A DNA stretch of 64,000 nt from CAVWCQ01 sp963753545 (GTDB lineage Bacteria; Chloroflexota; Anaerolineae; Aggregatilineales; Aggregatilineaceae). The notes under the pieces are model-generated. The model was given only the letters and a program-made list of their open reading frames with translations, did not search any database and was not told the origin of the DNA. Made by a program: the position numbers and the translations under genes. The stretch is taken from positions 2,232,001 through 2,296,000 of the forward strand of contig CAVWCQ010000008.1 of assembly GCA_963753545.1 (NCBI GenBank), given 5' to 3'. Positions 18,201 through 25,810 of this stretch are shown here, one piece after another (the stretch's first letter is position 1; each line of letters starts with the position of its first letter).

Positions 18201-19014
18201 CATGCCTGATTATCAGATGGACAAGGGGCATTCCCTGCAACCTTCCGATGTCGGTAAGCCGCGTGTGCTTGTGCGCAACACCGTTTTTATGAAACAGTTG
18301 GGCGTCGATGTGGGAGACCGCCTGCTGTTTGTTTTTGAGAATGGTCCCGGTGATGGTGATGACGTGTCGCTGATCATGAACGTAGTCGGCCTGGTATCGC
18401 CGCAGTCGGAGCGCTCGGCCTTTGGCGATCAGATTCTGGTCCCGCCCGGCGCGATCCCTGCGAAGGTGCAGGTCGAGACGATAGTCACCATTGCTCAGGT
18501 CGATGAAAGCAGCGACGTCTATATGGAAAATGCGCTCGTGGCGATGGCGGATATTCCCGGCACGTTCGCCCTGGAACTGAGCGCGCTCACCCAGCTTTTG
18601 CAGAATCTGATCGACCAACTGAAGGCGATTCCGACCCTGGTCGCATGGCTGGCCCTGATGGCGGGAACAGCGATTATCGCCAATACGGTTGCCCTGGCGA
18701 CGCAGGAACGCAGGCGAGAGATCGGCGTGATGAAAGCGGTTGGCCTGAAAGGGTGGCGCGTGCTGATGATGCTCATGATCGAAAACGGCCTGATCGGTCT
18801 GATCGCGGGCTGCATCGGCAACGGCGTCGGGATTATCATCACGGTGATCATGGTCGTCACGGCGCAAAGCCCGGATGAACTGCGCCAGATTCTCGACTGG
18901 TCTACGATGGGCTGGCTGATGCTGCTCTCGGTTGGCGTTTCAATGGGCGCGGCGGCGCTGTCGGCCTGGAGCGCGGCGGCGGAAAAGCCCATGAACGTCC
19001 TGCGCTACGAATAA
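15232..19014 (+). CDS. Large double FtsX-domain ABC permease
   Basis: A protein of 1260 residues. It has an N-terminal membrane segment, an extracytoplasmic MacB-like core (about 45-330), a first FtsX block (LIGGIGIINTMLVVVSRRTLEIAVLKTLG near 345-375), about ten further membrane segments in the middle, a second extracytoplasmic region (900-1120) and a second FtsX block (IANTVALATQERRREIGVMKAVG). Two FtsX halves in one chain would build the whole transmembrane dimer. With the upstream ATPase it probably exports or extracts lipoproteins, peptides or lipids. The central membrane block, about 670-860, is longer than in most relatives. The gene begins in an ATGA overlap and ends before a strong hairpin at 19023-19049. 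Confidence 0.88.
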   Translation: MKLLRFFVIHSLRDMWRNRSRTAFALLCVAAGVSAIVALRSLAFMIGDELTTNLAQLNRGDIRLYATRDLPQIAEMSSRNAPVFSPEGEQAIRAWARQEGVDIMEGRQSVAQLRRISAGQSRATSVPILTLFVEPDRYPFYDTISLSAPDTLPLSSAFPPHESTAEAVGSLLAPKLAALGSLAADPWFTPFQSLGTYTAHLLAHPRPIVISSNLMRTSELDLHVGDIVRVGASDMLYRVAGVVPAESELALTNPETMLLDYVYLPMSDLPVLGEPPLPDQIFVKVPLGQSIESTESNLIKTLYASFDLKDVDLNKDLRRTSVPQLEKDNKEVADVIDKMILVMGLSSLLIGGIGIINTMLVVVSRRTLEIAVLKTLGLKGYRITVLFLVEAILMGLIGSLIGAGVGVVLSYAIKQVGEDALNFGLVWRVYPAAIFSGILLGMVITMLFGFLPTLIAGQVRPAIVLRPNEAQMPAAGLLQILFTLIVMILVLGLMVNSIAEGSLDFGPLYMLVGAGALLGLFSGVILSNTRLGKPLPDYYQFQLSRRFEHADERLMTAVGSLAVWSRRDEFVAQRGRRTVTGFVRGLRQFLLLYGALAIGALLASLAILVLAEMWKPAGFGDVKPSDDIVHAISRGEWGWVSFWLGLTLAVGLPIRVYARKFGGMIGLASLGTTFGGLLGLLGGLTLSGLLSQTGIWPFMERISTGIVLTEGALAVLAAVFVGYWLLVWLVSKMGATGLMGVVSLTLLVLMGVIAFAITSLGAVALLGLILLAILFWIGQRFKVAQRVLPQIQVQPNGASEMAKLTVQSTSVVMLSVAGLAGGFALVHVVHAGRWMVVLPGLLIFLALWRVLRRRYRVDGRLILREMAGRRGRIASTLLGLSVGITGLSVISLTASSVTQLFRLQMQQNAEGNLLVIAQQLDQRDRIQETLKTLPGVESYAQYTVYNGVLMEINGEPVKNPHAQHGGMGPGDGEQEPGIRFGIAERSDINSMPDYQMDKGHSLQPSDVGKPRVLVRNTVFMKQLGVDVGDRLLFVFENGPGDGDDVSLIMNVVGLVSPQSERSAFGDQILVPPGAIPAKVQVETIVTIAQVDESSDVYMENALVAMADIPGTFALELSALTQLLQNLIDQLKAIPTLVAWLALMAGTAIIANTVALATQERRREIGVMKAVGLKGWRVLMMLMIENGLIGLIAGCIGNGVGIIITVIMVVTAQSPDELRQILDWSTMGWLMLLSVGVSMGAAALSAWSAAAEKPMNVLRYE

Positions 19015-19022
19015 GATCAAAA

Positions 19023-19049
19023 AGCGGGGCGGTTACTTGCCGCCCCGCT
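19023..19049 (+). terminator. Hairpin after the ABC permease
   Basis: AGCGGGGCGG (19023-19032) pairs perfectly with CCGCCCCGCT (19040-19049) around a 7-base loop. The stem is very strong but no direct T-run follows. It probably ends the ABC operon. Confidence 0.55.
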
Positions 19050-19065
19050 ATCATGTGTTTTTCTG

Positions 19066-19094
19066 TAGGGGCGCTGCTTGCCGCGCCCTTTTTC
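19066..19094. repeat. GTAGGG-type intergenic palindrome, copy 1
   Basis: GTAGGGGCGC, then TGCTTGCC, then GCGCCC and a T-run. The arms GGGCGC (19069-19074) and GCGCCC (19083-19088) pair. The copy at 23006-23032 has nearly the same sequence, including the GCTTGC centre. Confidence 0.55.
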
Positions 19095-19163
19095 TTTGTT
19101 TCTCCCTTCGCCAAATTGCTTGGAAAGGGGAACCCGAACTTGTTCGGGCGGGGTGAGGGGTAC

Positions 19164-20711
19164 TCAGTCCACAAACGGGATCAGCTCTTCAATCCCTTGC
19201 AGATAGAACAGACCCTGATTGTACGGAATCCATACGTCACCGAGCGGCGTTTCCGAGATCAGCGCCCATTTGCCATCGCGCGTCCGCCCTATAACAGGAT
19301 ATGTTCCAGCGGGCATTTGCCCAACGATAGGCATATCGAGCGCGTGCTCGCTGTAGACTGTCCGCGGGAACTCGGTGAGCGCTACGGGCTGCGAAATCGT
19401 TCCGACGGGCTCGGTTACCGGCGGTACCTGGGTCCATTCGCCCCGGAAGATGATGTACATGATGCGCACCCAACCCACGCCAAAATCGCTTTCGACACGC
19501 AGCCAGGGCAGAGTCGGATGCCGCCCTGTCACTGTGAGTGTTGTGCCGCCCGGAACTGAACCGAGGTCAGTATATTCCACGCCGGGGCCACTGCGAATAT
19601 TCAGCCGGTGGATATTAACAACCGCAACATTGTGGGCGGGCGGCGGGGTCGTATCAATCACCGGAATGGCCGCCATGTTACCTTGCAGGCTGATGCCGCT
19701 GAAATTTATCCAGCCAACGAATCCTCGCAGGGTCACTTTGAGCCACAGCCCATTCAGAGACCGCCCGACAACGCTGCCCTGTTCGCCCAAAAAGGCGTCC
19801 CACATCGGCGCGCTGTCAAACGAATCTTTGTCATAGGCCACTTTGCGCGGTGATTCGATAATGATCGTCGCGACTGCCGCACCGGTATAGGCCGGGCCAG
19901 GAGTCGTGGCGTTGGACGTGGCGCGGATATTGTTAGCGGCTCCGGCGAGGCTGATATTGCTCACCGGAATCCACCCGATGCCCAGCGGCGGCGCGACCTG
20001 CCACCACGAGTTGTCGGCGGAACGTCCGCCTGTGGGCAGCGTTGTTCCGGCGGGCAGTGTTCCGATCACCGCACCGCCCGGCGTGCTGCTCACGGGGGTG
20101 TCCACGTTGACACGCACGGTTGGGCCGTCGAACGAAGGACCGGGATCGCCCACGACGGTAATAATCTTCGGCTCGCCGCGCAGCGCGACTTCGCCCGCGT
20201 TTACGAAACCCGTGCCCAGTTCCGTGCTGACCTGGAACCAGTTCCCGTCAAACGTCTTCCCGGTCACGATCAACGACAGGCCGGTTGGCGCGATGCCAAT
20301 AATGAAGGAATCGCGGTTCGGATTGGTATACACCGTGGCGGGGAAGCGATCCACAATAACGGTCGGCGTCTCTAAGGTGCCAACGGGTTCGGTGACGATT
20401 GGCACGGCGTCGATCAGGCCGCGGAAAATGACCAGTTCAGCGCTGACCCAGCCGACCCCATACGGAGTCTGCACGCGCCACCACGATGTGCCCTCGTTGC
20501 GCCCAGTTACGGGGAGTTCTGCTCCCGCTGGGGCTGTGCCGAGGCTGGTCGTGTAGTGGGCCGGGCCGCTGCGGATGTTGATCGCCCCGGTACTCACCAC
20601 AACAGTCGGACCAGTTTGTGCCAGGGCAGGGGCGGTGCTGCCCACAGAATAGACAATCAGGATCACGGTAACAAAGACAAGTGAGAGTACATTGCGCAGC
20701 ATTCGTGCCAT
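19164..20711 (-). CDS. Secreted protein with six SH3b-type repeats
   Basis: A protein of 515 residues with a signal peptide (residues 1-31, core LSLVFVTVILIVYSVG, cleavage after ALA). The mature part is six bacterial SH3-like repeats of about 75 residues each. The first and fifth carry the classical LNIRSGP-like motif (INIRSGP, LNIRSGPG), and all end in a GxGW(V/I) strand (GVGWVSAEL, GIGWIPVSN, GVGWVRIMY). Such repeats usually bind peptidoglycan or other surface polymers. There is no catalytic domain. The ATG at 20711 is chosen because AGGAGGGG precedes it; the upstream in-frame starts lack a site. It lies downstream of the glycosyltransferase/ABC ATPase pair but is separated by about 100 bases and may have its own promoter. 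Confidence 0.8.
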   Translation of the reverse strand: MARMLRNVLSLVFVTVILIVYSVGSTAPALAQTGPTVVVSTGAINIRSGPAHYTTSLGTAPAGAELPVTGRNEGTSWWRVQTPYGVGWVSAELVIFRGLIDAVPIVTEPVGTLETPTVIVDRFPATVYTNPNRDSFIIGIAPTGLSLIVTGKTFDGNWFQVSTELGTGFVNAGEVALRGEPKIITVVGDPGPSFDGPTVRVNVDTPVSSTPGGAVIGTLPAGTTLPTGGRSADNSWWQVAPPLGIGWIPVSNISLAGAANNIRATSNATTPGPAYTGAAVATIIIESPRKVAYDKDSFDSAPMWDAFLGEQGSVVGRSLNGLWLKVTLRGFVGWINFSGISLQGNMAAIPVIDTTPPPAHNVAVVNIHRLNIRSGPGVEYTDLGSVPGGTTLTVTGRHPTLPWLRVESDFGVGWVRIMYIIFRGEWTQVPPVTEPVGTISQPVALTEFPRTVYSEHALDMPIVGQMPAGTYPVIGRTRDGKWALISETPLGDVWIPYNQGLFYLQGIEELIPFVD

Positions 20712-20814
20712 GTGAAATCCCCTCCTGGCCAGACGCAGTTCGACCCGAATAAAGACCGTTGCTTGTAGTATAGTCAAAATGCGCGTCCGCACGAATAGTA
20801 CAGGCCGCACACTT

Positions 20815-22005
20815 TTACCCGATACGAACCCCGGTTTTGGCGTCGAAGAGATACAGTTGGTCGGCGGGGAATTGGAGATAAATAGTGCTGCGTGCTTCTA
20901 TTTCTGGTTCAAGCGGCGCGATGACGACGCATTTGTACTGGTGATCGATGTTGGTATAAACAATCTGGTGCTGATCATGGTAGACCGCTTCCACATACTC
21001 CACGGTCGCCGGAACGCCCTCCGCCGCAACCTCGATGTGTTCGGGGCGGATGCCAACCCACAGCGTATCGCCGTCGTACAGATCAGAGCGAATCGGGCTG
21101 ATCGACAGGGACTGCCCATGCCCGTACCATGTCGTACCTTCCACGTGCCCCTGAAAAAGATTCATGGGCGGTGTACCGAAAAACTGGGCGACAAAGGCGT
21201 TCACGGGCGTGCCGTACAGGTTTTGGTACGTTCCGACCTGTTCGATTTTGCCATTACGCATGATGGCGATGCGGTCTGCCACCGATACCGCTTCTGTCTG
21301 GTCGTGCGTGACATAGACCGAGGTCAGGTTGTAATAGTCCAACAGGCGCTTGATCTGCCCCCGCGTAAACACGCGAAGCTGCGCATCCAGGTTGGAGAGC
21401 GGCTCGTCAAAGAGAAAAATCTTTGGGTCGCGGGCCAGGCAGCGGGCAATCGCTACGCGCTGCTGCTCCCCGCCCGACAGCGTCGGTGGCTTGCGGTCAA
21501 GTAGATAGCGGATATCGACACCCATCACCTCAACAATATGGCGGATGCGTGCCGGGATGCGTTCCGGATGGCGGCGCACAATATCGAAAAAACCGATGTT
21601 GTCCTGCGCCTGCATGTGCGGGTAGAGCGCGTAATTCTGGAAAACCATGCCGATCCCGCGATCCATGGAGGGGATATCAAAGATGGATGTGCCATCATAA
21701 AGCACTTCGCCCTCATCGGGCTTGATCAGTCCGGCGATCACTTTCAGAAGGGTCGTTTTTCCGCAGCCCGATGGCCCCAGGATGCTCATCGTTTCGCCGT
21801 CGCGGATGGTCAACGAGAGATTGTTGAGCGCAAGATCGCGATCCGGTGGTTCTGGCGAAGAATGCATCTGTTCCATATAGGCGGATACGGGGGAGTCGAA
21901 CAGTGTGCGGGCGCTGGATGTAACCATCCGGCCTAAATTGGTCGGTTCTCTGCGCTCACCGGGCATAAAGCGTTTGGTGACATGGCGGAGAACAACAGTG
22001 GGCAT
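20815..22005 (-). CDS. ABC transporter ATP-binding protein, sugar-importer type, with N-terminal insertion
   Basis: A protein of 396 residues: Walker A GPSGCGKTT near residue 78, signature LSGGEQQR, Walker B IFLFDEPLSNLDA, H-loop THDQTEA and a C-terminal TOBE-like domain (VGIRPEHIEV; TIYLQFPADQLYLFD). It is the second MalK-like ATPase in the window without permease genes. Unlike the one at 3928, it has an extra segment of roughly 40 residues between the first strand and Walker A (residues 15-55, with GRMVTSSARTLFDSPVSAY). The ATG follows GAAGGAGC. It starts 13 bases after the glycosyltransferase stop codon, so the two are in one operon. A role in polysaccharide or glycolipid transport is possible but unproven. 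Confidence 0.85.
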   Translation of the reverse strand: MPTVVLRHVTKRFMPGERREPTNLGRMVTSSARTLFDSPVSAYMEQMHSSPEPPDRDLALNNLSLTIRDGETMSILGPSGCGKTTLLKVIAGLIKPDEGEVLYDGTSIFDIPSMDRGIGMVFQNYALYPHMQAQDNIGFFDIVRRHPERIPARIRHIVEVMGVDIRYLLDRKPPTLSGGEQQRVAIARCLARDPKIFLFDEPLSNLDAQLRVFTRGQIKRLLDYYNLTSVYVTHDQTEAVSVADRIAIMRNGKIEQVGTYQNLYGTPVNAFVAQFFGTPPMNLFQGHVEGTTWYGHGQSLSISPIRSDLYDGDTLWVGIRPEHIEVAAEGVPATVEYVEAVYHDQHQIVYTNIDHQYKCVVIAPLEPEIEARSTIYLQFPADQLYLFDAKTGVRIG

Positions 22006-22018
22006 AAAAGTTGCTCCT

Positions 22019-22924
22019 TCAGGAACGACCGTTGTACGCGAGAAACGCGCGTAGTGAATGTAAGATAATTCCCGTAAAAAGCGTCTGGATGCCGATGATA
22101 TCCAGCAGAATGCTGATCAGGGCATAACCCACAGCAAGCCGTTGATATGTATTGTACCGTTCAACCACGACGACTCCCAACAGCAGGCCGGACAGCAGAA
22201 TGATCAACCCGGACACCCCGAAGAAGAACAGGGGCCGGTGTTGGCTGACGAGAACAATGATCGCGTTCACAATCTGCATGCCATGCCGGACGGGGTTTCG
22301 CTTGGACTTCTCGGCATACGTGACCGAGATCGGAACTTCGGTGACATTCAGGCGGTGCTCGTGGATCAGAAACTGCATTTCCGACTCCACCGACAGCCCG
22401 CCCTCGGCTCGGAAATCCAACCTGTGCAGCGCATTCTGTGACAGCGCGCGGAATCCGCTCTGCGAGTCGGTCAGTGACACGCCGGAGGCGACATTGGTTG
22501 CCAGTGTCAGCGCGTGCTGCCCAAAGATGCGCCAGCGTGGAATCTGGCTGCGCACCGTCAAAAAGCGCGATCCGACAACCAGATCGGCCTGCCCGGTTTC
22601 GATGGGAGCCATCACGGTGGGAATCTCATGGGGATCATGCTGGCCGTCAGCATCAAGCAGGACGGCTACGCAGGCGTCCATTTCCCTGGCTCGGCGCAGC
22701 CCCGTGTTAATCGCTTCGGCTTTGCCTCGGTTGCTTTCATGGCGGATGACGACTGCGCCCGCTTCTTCGGCAACGCGCGCCGTATCGTCGCTGGAGCCGT
22801 CGTCAACCACAATGACATGATCGACGTAATGCCGCGCCTTGAGGACGACACTGCCGATAAAACGGTCTTCGTCAAAGGCGGCGATGACGGCAACTTTAGG
22901 CTGATTGCAAGGATTTTCAGACAC
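22019..22924 (-). CDS. Family 2 glycosyltransferase (dolichyl-phosphate-mannose-synthase-like), membrane-bound
   Basis: A protein of 301 residues. The GT-A domain occupies residues 1-225 with the nucleotide-sugar motifs VVDDGSSDDT near residue 40 and LLDADGQHDP near 93, and the acceptor-side motif SQSGFRALS. Two hydrophobic helices follow (PLFFFGVSGLIILLSGLLLGVVV and a second near the C-terminus). This layout matches polyprenyl-phosphate sugar transferases that feed cell-surface glycosylation. The start is a GTG at 22924 with a modest GAG site. It is the first gene of a two-gene operon with the ABC ATPase just downstream. Confidence 0.85.
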   Translation of the reverse strand: MSENPCNQPKVAVIAAFDEDRFIGSVVLKARHYVDHVIVVDDGSSDDTARVAEEAGAVVIRHESNRGKAEAINTGLRRAREMDACVAVLLDADGQHDPHEIPTVMAPIETGQADLVVGSRFLTVRSQIPRWRIFGQHALTLATNVASGVSLTDSQSGFRALSQNALHRLDFRAEGGLSVESEMQFLIHEHRLNVTEVPISVTYAEKSKRNPVRHGMQIVNAIIVLVSQHRPLFFFGVSGLIILLSGLLLGVVVVERYNTYQRLAVGYALISILLDIIGIQTLFTGIILHSLRAFLAYNGRS

Positions 22925-23334
22925 GGTTTCTCAAGTCTGGGTGATTAATTAATCGCTCAATCGTAGGGTGAATCGCTCTTAACTAGGTCATGAAGCCAAT
23001 GAACCGTAGGGCGCCGCTTGCTGCGCCCTTTTCGTGTCAACTTAAGGCGTTAAACGCCATCTCCTGACCCTCGCCAGCGCAGCCGGGGTGAGGTGTGCGC
23101 CCGCTACTCACAACGTCTATTTCTTAACTTAACACCCATTGGGCAGGGCGCTGCGCTTGGCCCTGCCCATCTTTTCTGATAGGGCTAGATGACTGGGATG
23201 CTGCGCCCATTTTAACATGTTCTGGCATTCCCGACAGAGGTTTGTTGGACGGTCGTATGGTGGACGTAGGCTACACGTTCTGGCGGATTGCGTTATACTT
23301 GCCCTGCTATCTCTACCGAGTTTGAGAGGTTGTT
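22925..23334. other. Gene-free gap of 410 bases with intergenic palindromes
   Basis: I see no credible gene here. It holds a GTAGGG-type palindrome (arms GGGCGC 23009-23014 and GCGCCC 23023-23028, T-run after), a second strong palindrome (GGGCAGGGC 23141-23149 with GCCCTGCCC 23160-23168) and a possible -10 TATACT at 23294-23299 for the LCP gene. The stretch CACAACGTCTATTTCTT resembles CACAACGCTTATTTTTG near 13015, so the degenerate flanks also recur. Confidence 0.6.
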
Positions 23335-25203
23335 ATGCGTACTGGGTTAAGGTTGATGCGCCGCCTGCTGGGTCAGATGGTGATCCTGGTCGTGGCGCTG
23401 GGGTTAGTTGGTTACTTGGTTTATGCGGCCAATGGAATTTGGAATGAAGTGCAGGCGCGCGACGTGCGCAGCCAGCATGACGAATTAATGCCTGGCACGG
23501 CTGCGGCTTTAGCCCAGCGGCTCACCGATATGCCGCTCATTGAGCCTACAGCCGCTGTCCCTTCGACGCAGGCTCCTTCGCAAACTCCGCCGGAGATTCT
23601 GCAGGAGATTCCGCAGGAGACGCCAACCGAAAAACCATCTGAAACATCCGCTCCGACTGTCGTGGCGATGGTTCAGCCAACTGAGACGCCGCGTCCATCC
23701 GACACGGCGACAGAACGTCCAACGGATACCCCAACGCTGCCGCCAACGGTGACCCTGATCCCGACCAATACCCCGCGCCCGGCTGCGGCAACCTTGATTC
23801 CAACCAACACGCTGCGGCCATCGGCAACAGCCTCACCTTCCAGCACGCCCACTGGGACCAATACACCGCTTCCGACTCTGACCTATACACCGAGCCGGAC
23901 GCCAACGCCCACGCAGACATTGACTCCCAGCCCGTTCCCCACGGCAACCTATGTGATCGAGGGAACCTATGCGGTTCCCTACTACACGCCAGTGGTTGAG
24001 ATTCCGCCGCGCGTGCCCCTGATGGAAGACAGCGATGATATTGTCAACATTCTGCTGCTGGGCAGCGATACCACCGGGGGTGGGGTAGGGCACACCGATG
24101 TGATCATCCTGGTCTCGATCAACAAGGCGGTGGGATCAGTGGCGATGTGGCACATCCCGCGCGATTTGTTTGTTTACATCCCCAACTACACGATGGATCG
24201 CATCAATCAAGCCTATGCGCTGGGTGAGATGAACGATTATCCGGGCGGTGGTTTTGGCCTCATGAAAGAAACAATTCTTTACAACATGGGCATCGAAGTC
24301 GATCACTACGCCCGTGTGGACTTTGACGACTTTATGACCATTGTGGAAAAACTGGGCGGGCTTGAAGTCAGTATCGACTGCGCCATTGAAGACTGGCGGC
24401 TGATTGATCCCACTCTGGACAAGACACTTGAGGAAAGTTATGAACGTTATCTGCTCCCTATCGGGCGGCAGACGCTGACTCCCTATATGGCGCTGTGGTA
24501 CGTGCGCAGCCGCGTAACGACCAATGACCTGGACCGGGGCCGCCGCCAGATGGACGTGCTGCGCGCCATGTGGCATCAGGCGTTGCAGCAGGGCCTCTTT
24601 ACGCAGGTGACACAGCTCTGGCCCGAAGCCGTCCAGGTGGTTGAAACGGATATGACCCTCACCGATGTGCTGTCCTTTGTACCGTTGGCTGTCAGCCTGG
24701 ATATGAGCAATATTGCCCGGTACAGCGGCACGCGCGGTGAACAGTACGTCCCATTTCTGACCCCGGATGATGGTCGCGATGTGGTCCTGCCCGACCGGGA
24801 GAAGTTGGTCCCGCTCATTCAGAACTTCCTGACCCCACCAACCGAGAACCGCTTGGGGCGTCAGGCCGTGACCGTCGATATTGTCGATGCCTCCTCGTTT
24901 TATCTCGGCTTTGACGCGGTTGCCGCTGATCGTCTGGCCTGGGAAGGGTTTGTCGCGCGACCGCTGGGTACGCAGCCGGATATTCAGCACGAACTGACGA
25001 TGATTTACGACTATACCGGGCAGACCAAAGGCAGCGAACTGGACGTGCTCAAACGTGTGCTGCGGGTCAGCGATGTGCAAGTGGTGTCGCAGCCCGATCC
25101 AAACCGCACGGTTGATTACCGGGTGGAAATCGGCGGCGCTTACAATTCCTGCGTCTATGGAAGCGCGGAAGACGAAGCCGGGCCGCCCATCAACGGCAAC
25201 TAG
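23335..25203 (+). CDS. LytR-CpsA-Psr (LCP) family protein with Pro/Thr-rich linker
   Basis: A protein of 622 residues: one N-terminal membrane helix (about 12-32), an exported linker extremely rich in Pro and Thr (about 60-210, many TPT/TNTP repeats), an LCP catalytic domain (about 235-400) and a C-terminal LytR_C-like region (about 500-615). LCP motifs include NILLLGSDTTGGGVGHTDVI with the conserved Asp, IPRDLFVYIP with the conserved Arg and DRINQAYALG. LCP enzymes move polymers from lipid carriers onto peptidoglycan or other acceptors outside the membrane. The ATG follows GAGAGGTTGTT. The gene is a single-gene unit ending in the palindrome array at 25216-25285. The linker is low-complexity and would be a weak spot for assembly. 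Confidence 0.88.
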   Translation: MRTGLRLMRRLLGQMVILVVALGLVGYLVYAANGIWNEVQARDVRSQHDELMPGTAAALAQRLTDMPLIEPTAAVPSTQAPSQTPPEILQEIPQETPTEKPSETSAPTVVAMVQPTETPRPSDTATERPTDTPTLPPTVTLIPTNTPRPAAATLIPTNTLRPSATASPSSTPTGTNTPLPTLTYTPSRTPTPTQTLTPSPFPTATYVIEGTYAVPYYTPVVEIPPRVPLMEDSDDIVNILLLGSDTTGGGVGHTDVIILVSINKAVGSVAMWHIPRDLFVYIPNYTMDRINQAYALGEMNDYPGGGFGLMKETILYNMGIEVDHYARVDFDDFMTIVEKLGGLEVSIDCAIEDWRLIDPTLDKTLEESYERYLLPIGRQTLTPYMALWYVRSRVTTNDLDRGRRQMDVLRAMWHQALQQGLFTQVTQLWPEAVQVVETDMTLTDVLSFVPLAVSLDMSNIARYSGTRGEQYVPFLTPDDGRDVVLPDREKLVPLIQNFLTPPTENRLGRQAVTVDIVDASSFYLGFDAVAADRLAWEGFVARPLGTQPDIQHELTMIYDYTGQTKGSELDVLKRVLRVSDVQVVSQPDPNRTVDYRVEIGGAYNSCVYGSAEDEAGPPINGN

Positions 25204-25215
25204 GACGATTAGTGT

Positions 25216-25285
25216 AGGGGTAGGGCTTGCCCTACCCAGGCGACCGGAGGTCGCACAGGGGCGGGTTAACAAACCCGCCCTTTTT
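25216..25285 (+). terminator. Triple-palindrome terminator after the LCP gene
   Basis: Three consecutive perfect hairpins follow the gene: GGGTAGGG (25218-25225) with CCCTACCC (25230-25237), GCGACC (25240-25245) with GGTCGC (25249-25254), and GGGCGGGTT (25259-25267) with AACCCGCCC (25272-25280). Five T residues follow the last one. The last hairpin is identical to the one at 13142-13163. Confidence 0.75.
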
Positions 25286-25810
25286 GATTCAATTTGTAAG
25301 ACGCAGATCATAAAATTCGTACTTAAAGTTCAACTTTAAAGGAGTATTTTAGGGAGAATTCTGATCTATACTGAGAATGTGCGGCAATCGATGTCTTTTG
25401 TCGTGTCGTCGTTTGTCGAGGGGCTGCTCCACCAGCCAGAACCTGTCCGAAAGTAAAGGAGTGGTTAGAAGATGGTTGGTGAGGGCAGCAAAAAACAGGG
25501 GGGTGCAGAATCGTCACGAGAAAAAACACCGCAAAGTGATCAACTAATTTTTTCCAAAAGTTAGAACCAGAACGCTCAGTAAGGTGAAAATCCCCGTATA
25601 GTAATATTGTTTCATCACACTAAAATGACCAAAAAACGCCCTTTTGCTTTCCTGTTTGTAGTTCAGATAGCCCTTTCTAAATAGGGTTGCTATAGATATG
25701 CTGTCGTACGCTCGTCCAAAATGGGTTCGAAAATCAGCCAAAATCCTATTAAGTGATCGATGAAACAGGCTCCTGTTGCACCAAGCGCGACTTTTGTTGA
25801 ATTTTCTCTG
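25286..25810. other. AT-richer gap of 525 bases without a convincing gene
   Basis: No recognisable gene. It contains a perfect 17-base palindrome (TTAAAGTT-C-AACTTTAA, 25323-25339), which could be an operator. There is a 30-codon plus-strand ORF at 25472-25564 with AAGGAG 11 bases upstream. A 65-codon minus-strand ORF at 25544-25741 starts with TTG and has a hydrophobic C-terminus (IFTLLSVLVLTFG). None has enough support to be called a gene. The base composition is visibly more AT-rich than the flanks. Confidence 0.4.

Noticed and set aside
23590..23960. Short direct repeats that could suggest a minisatellite or CRISPR-like array.
   Set aside because: They encode the Pro/Thr-rich linker of the LCP protein in frame and have no regular spacers.
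24136..25311. A minus-strand ORF of 391 codons opposite the LCP gene.
   Set aside because: No recognisable motif and no ribosome site; the LCP domain on the plus strand explains the stretch.
25544..25741. A 65-codon minus-strand ORF with a hydrophobic C-terminus.
   Set aside because: TTG start, weak ribosome site and no recognisable family; kept only as a note in the gap description.
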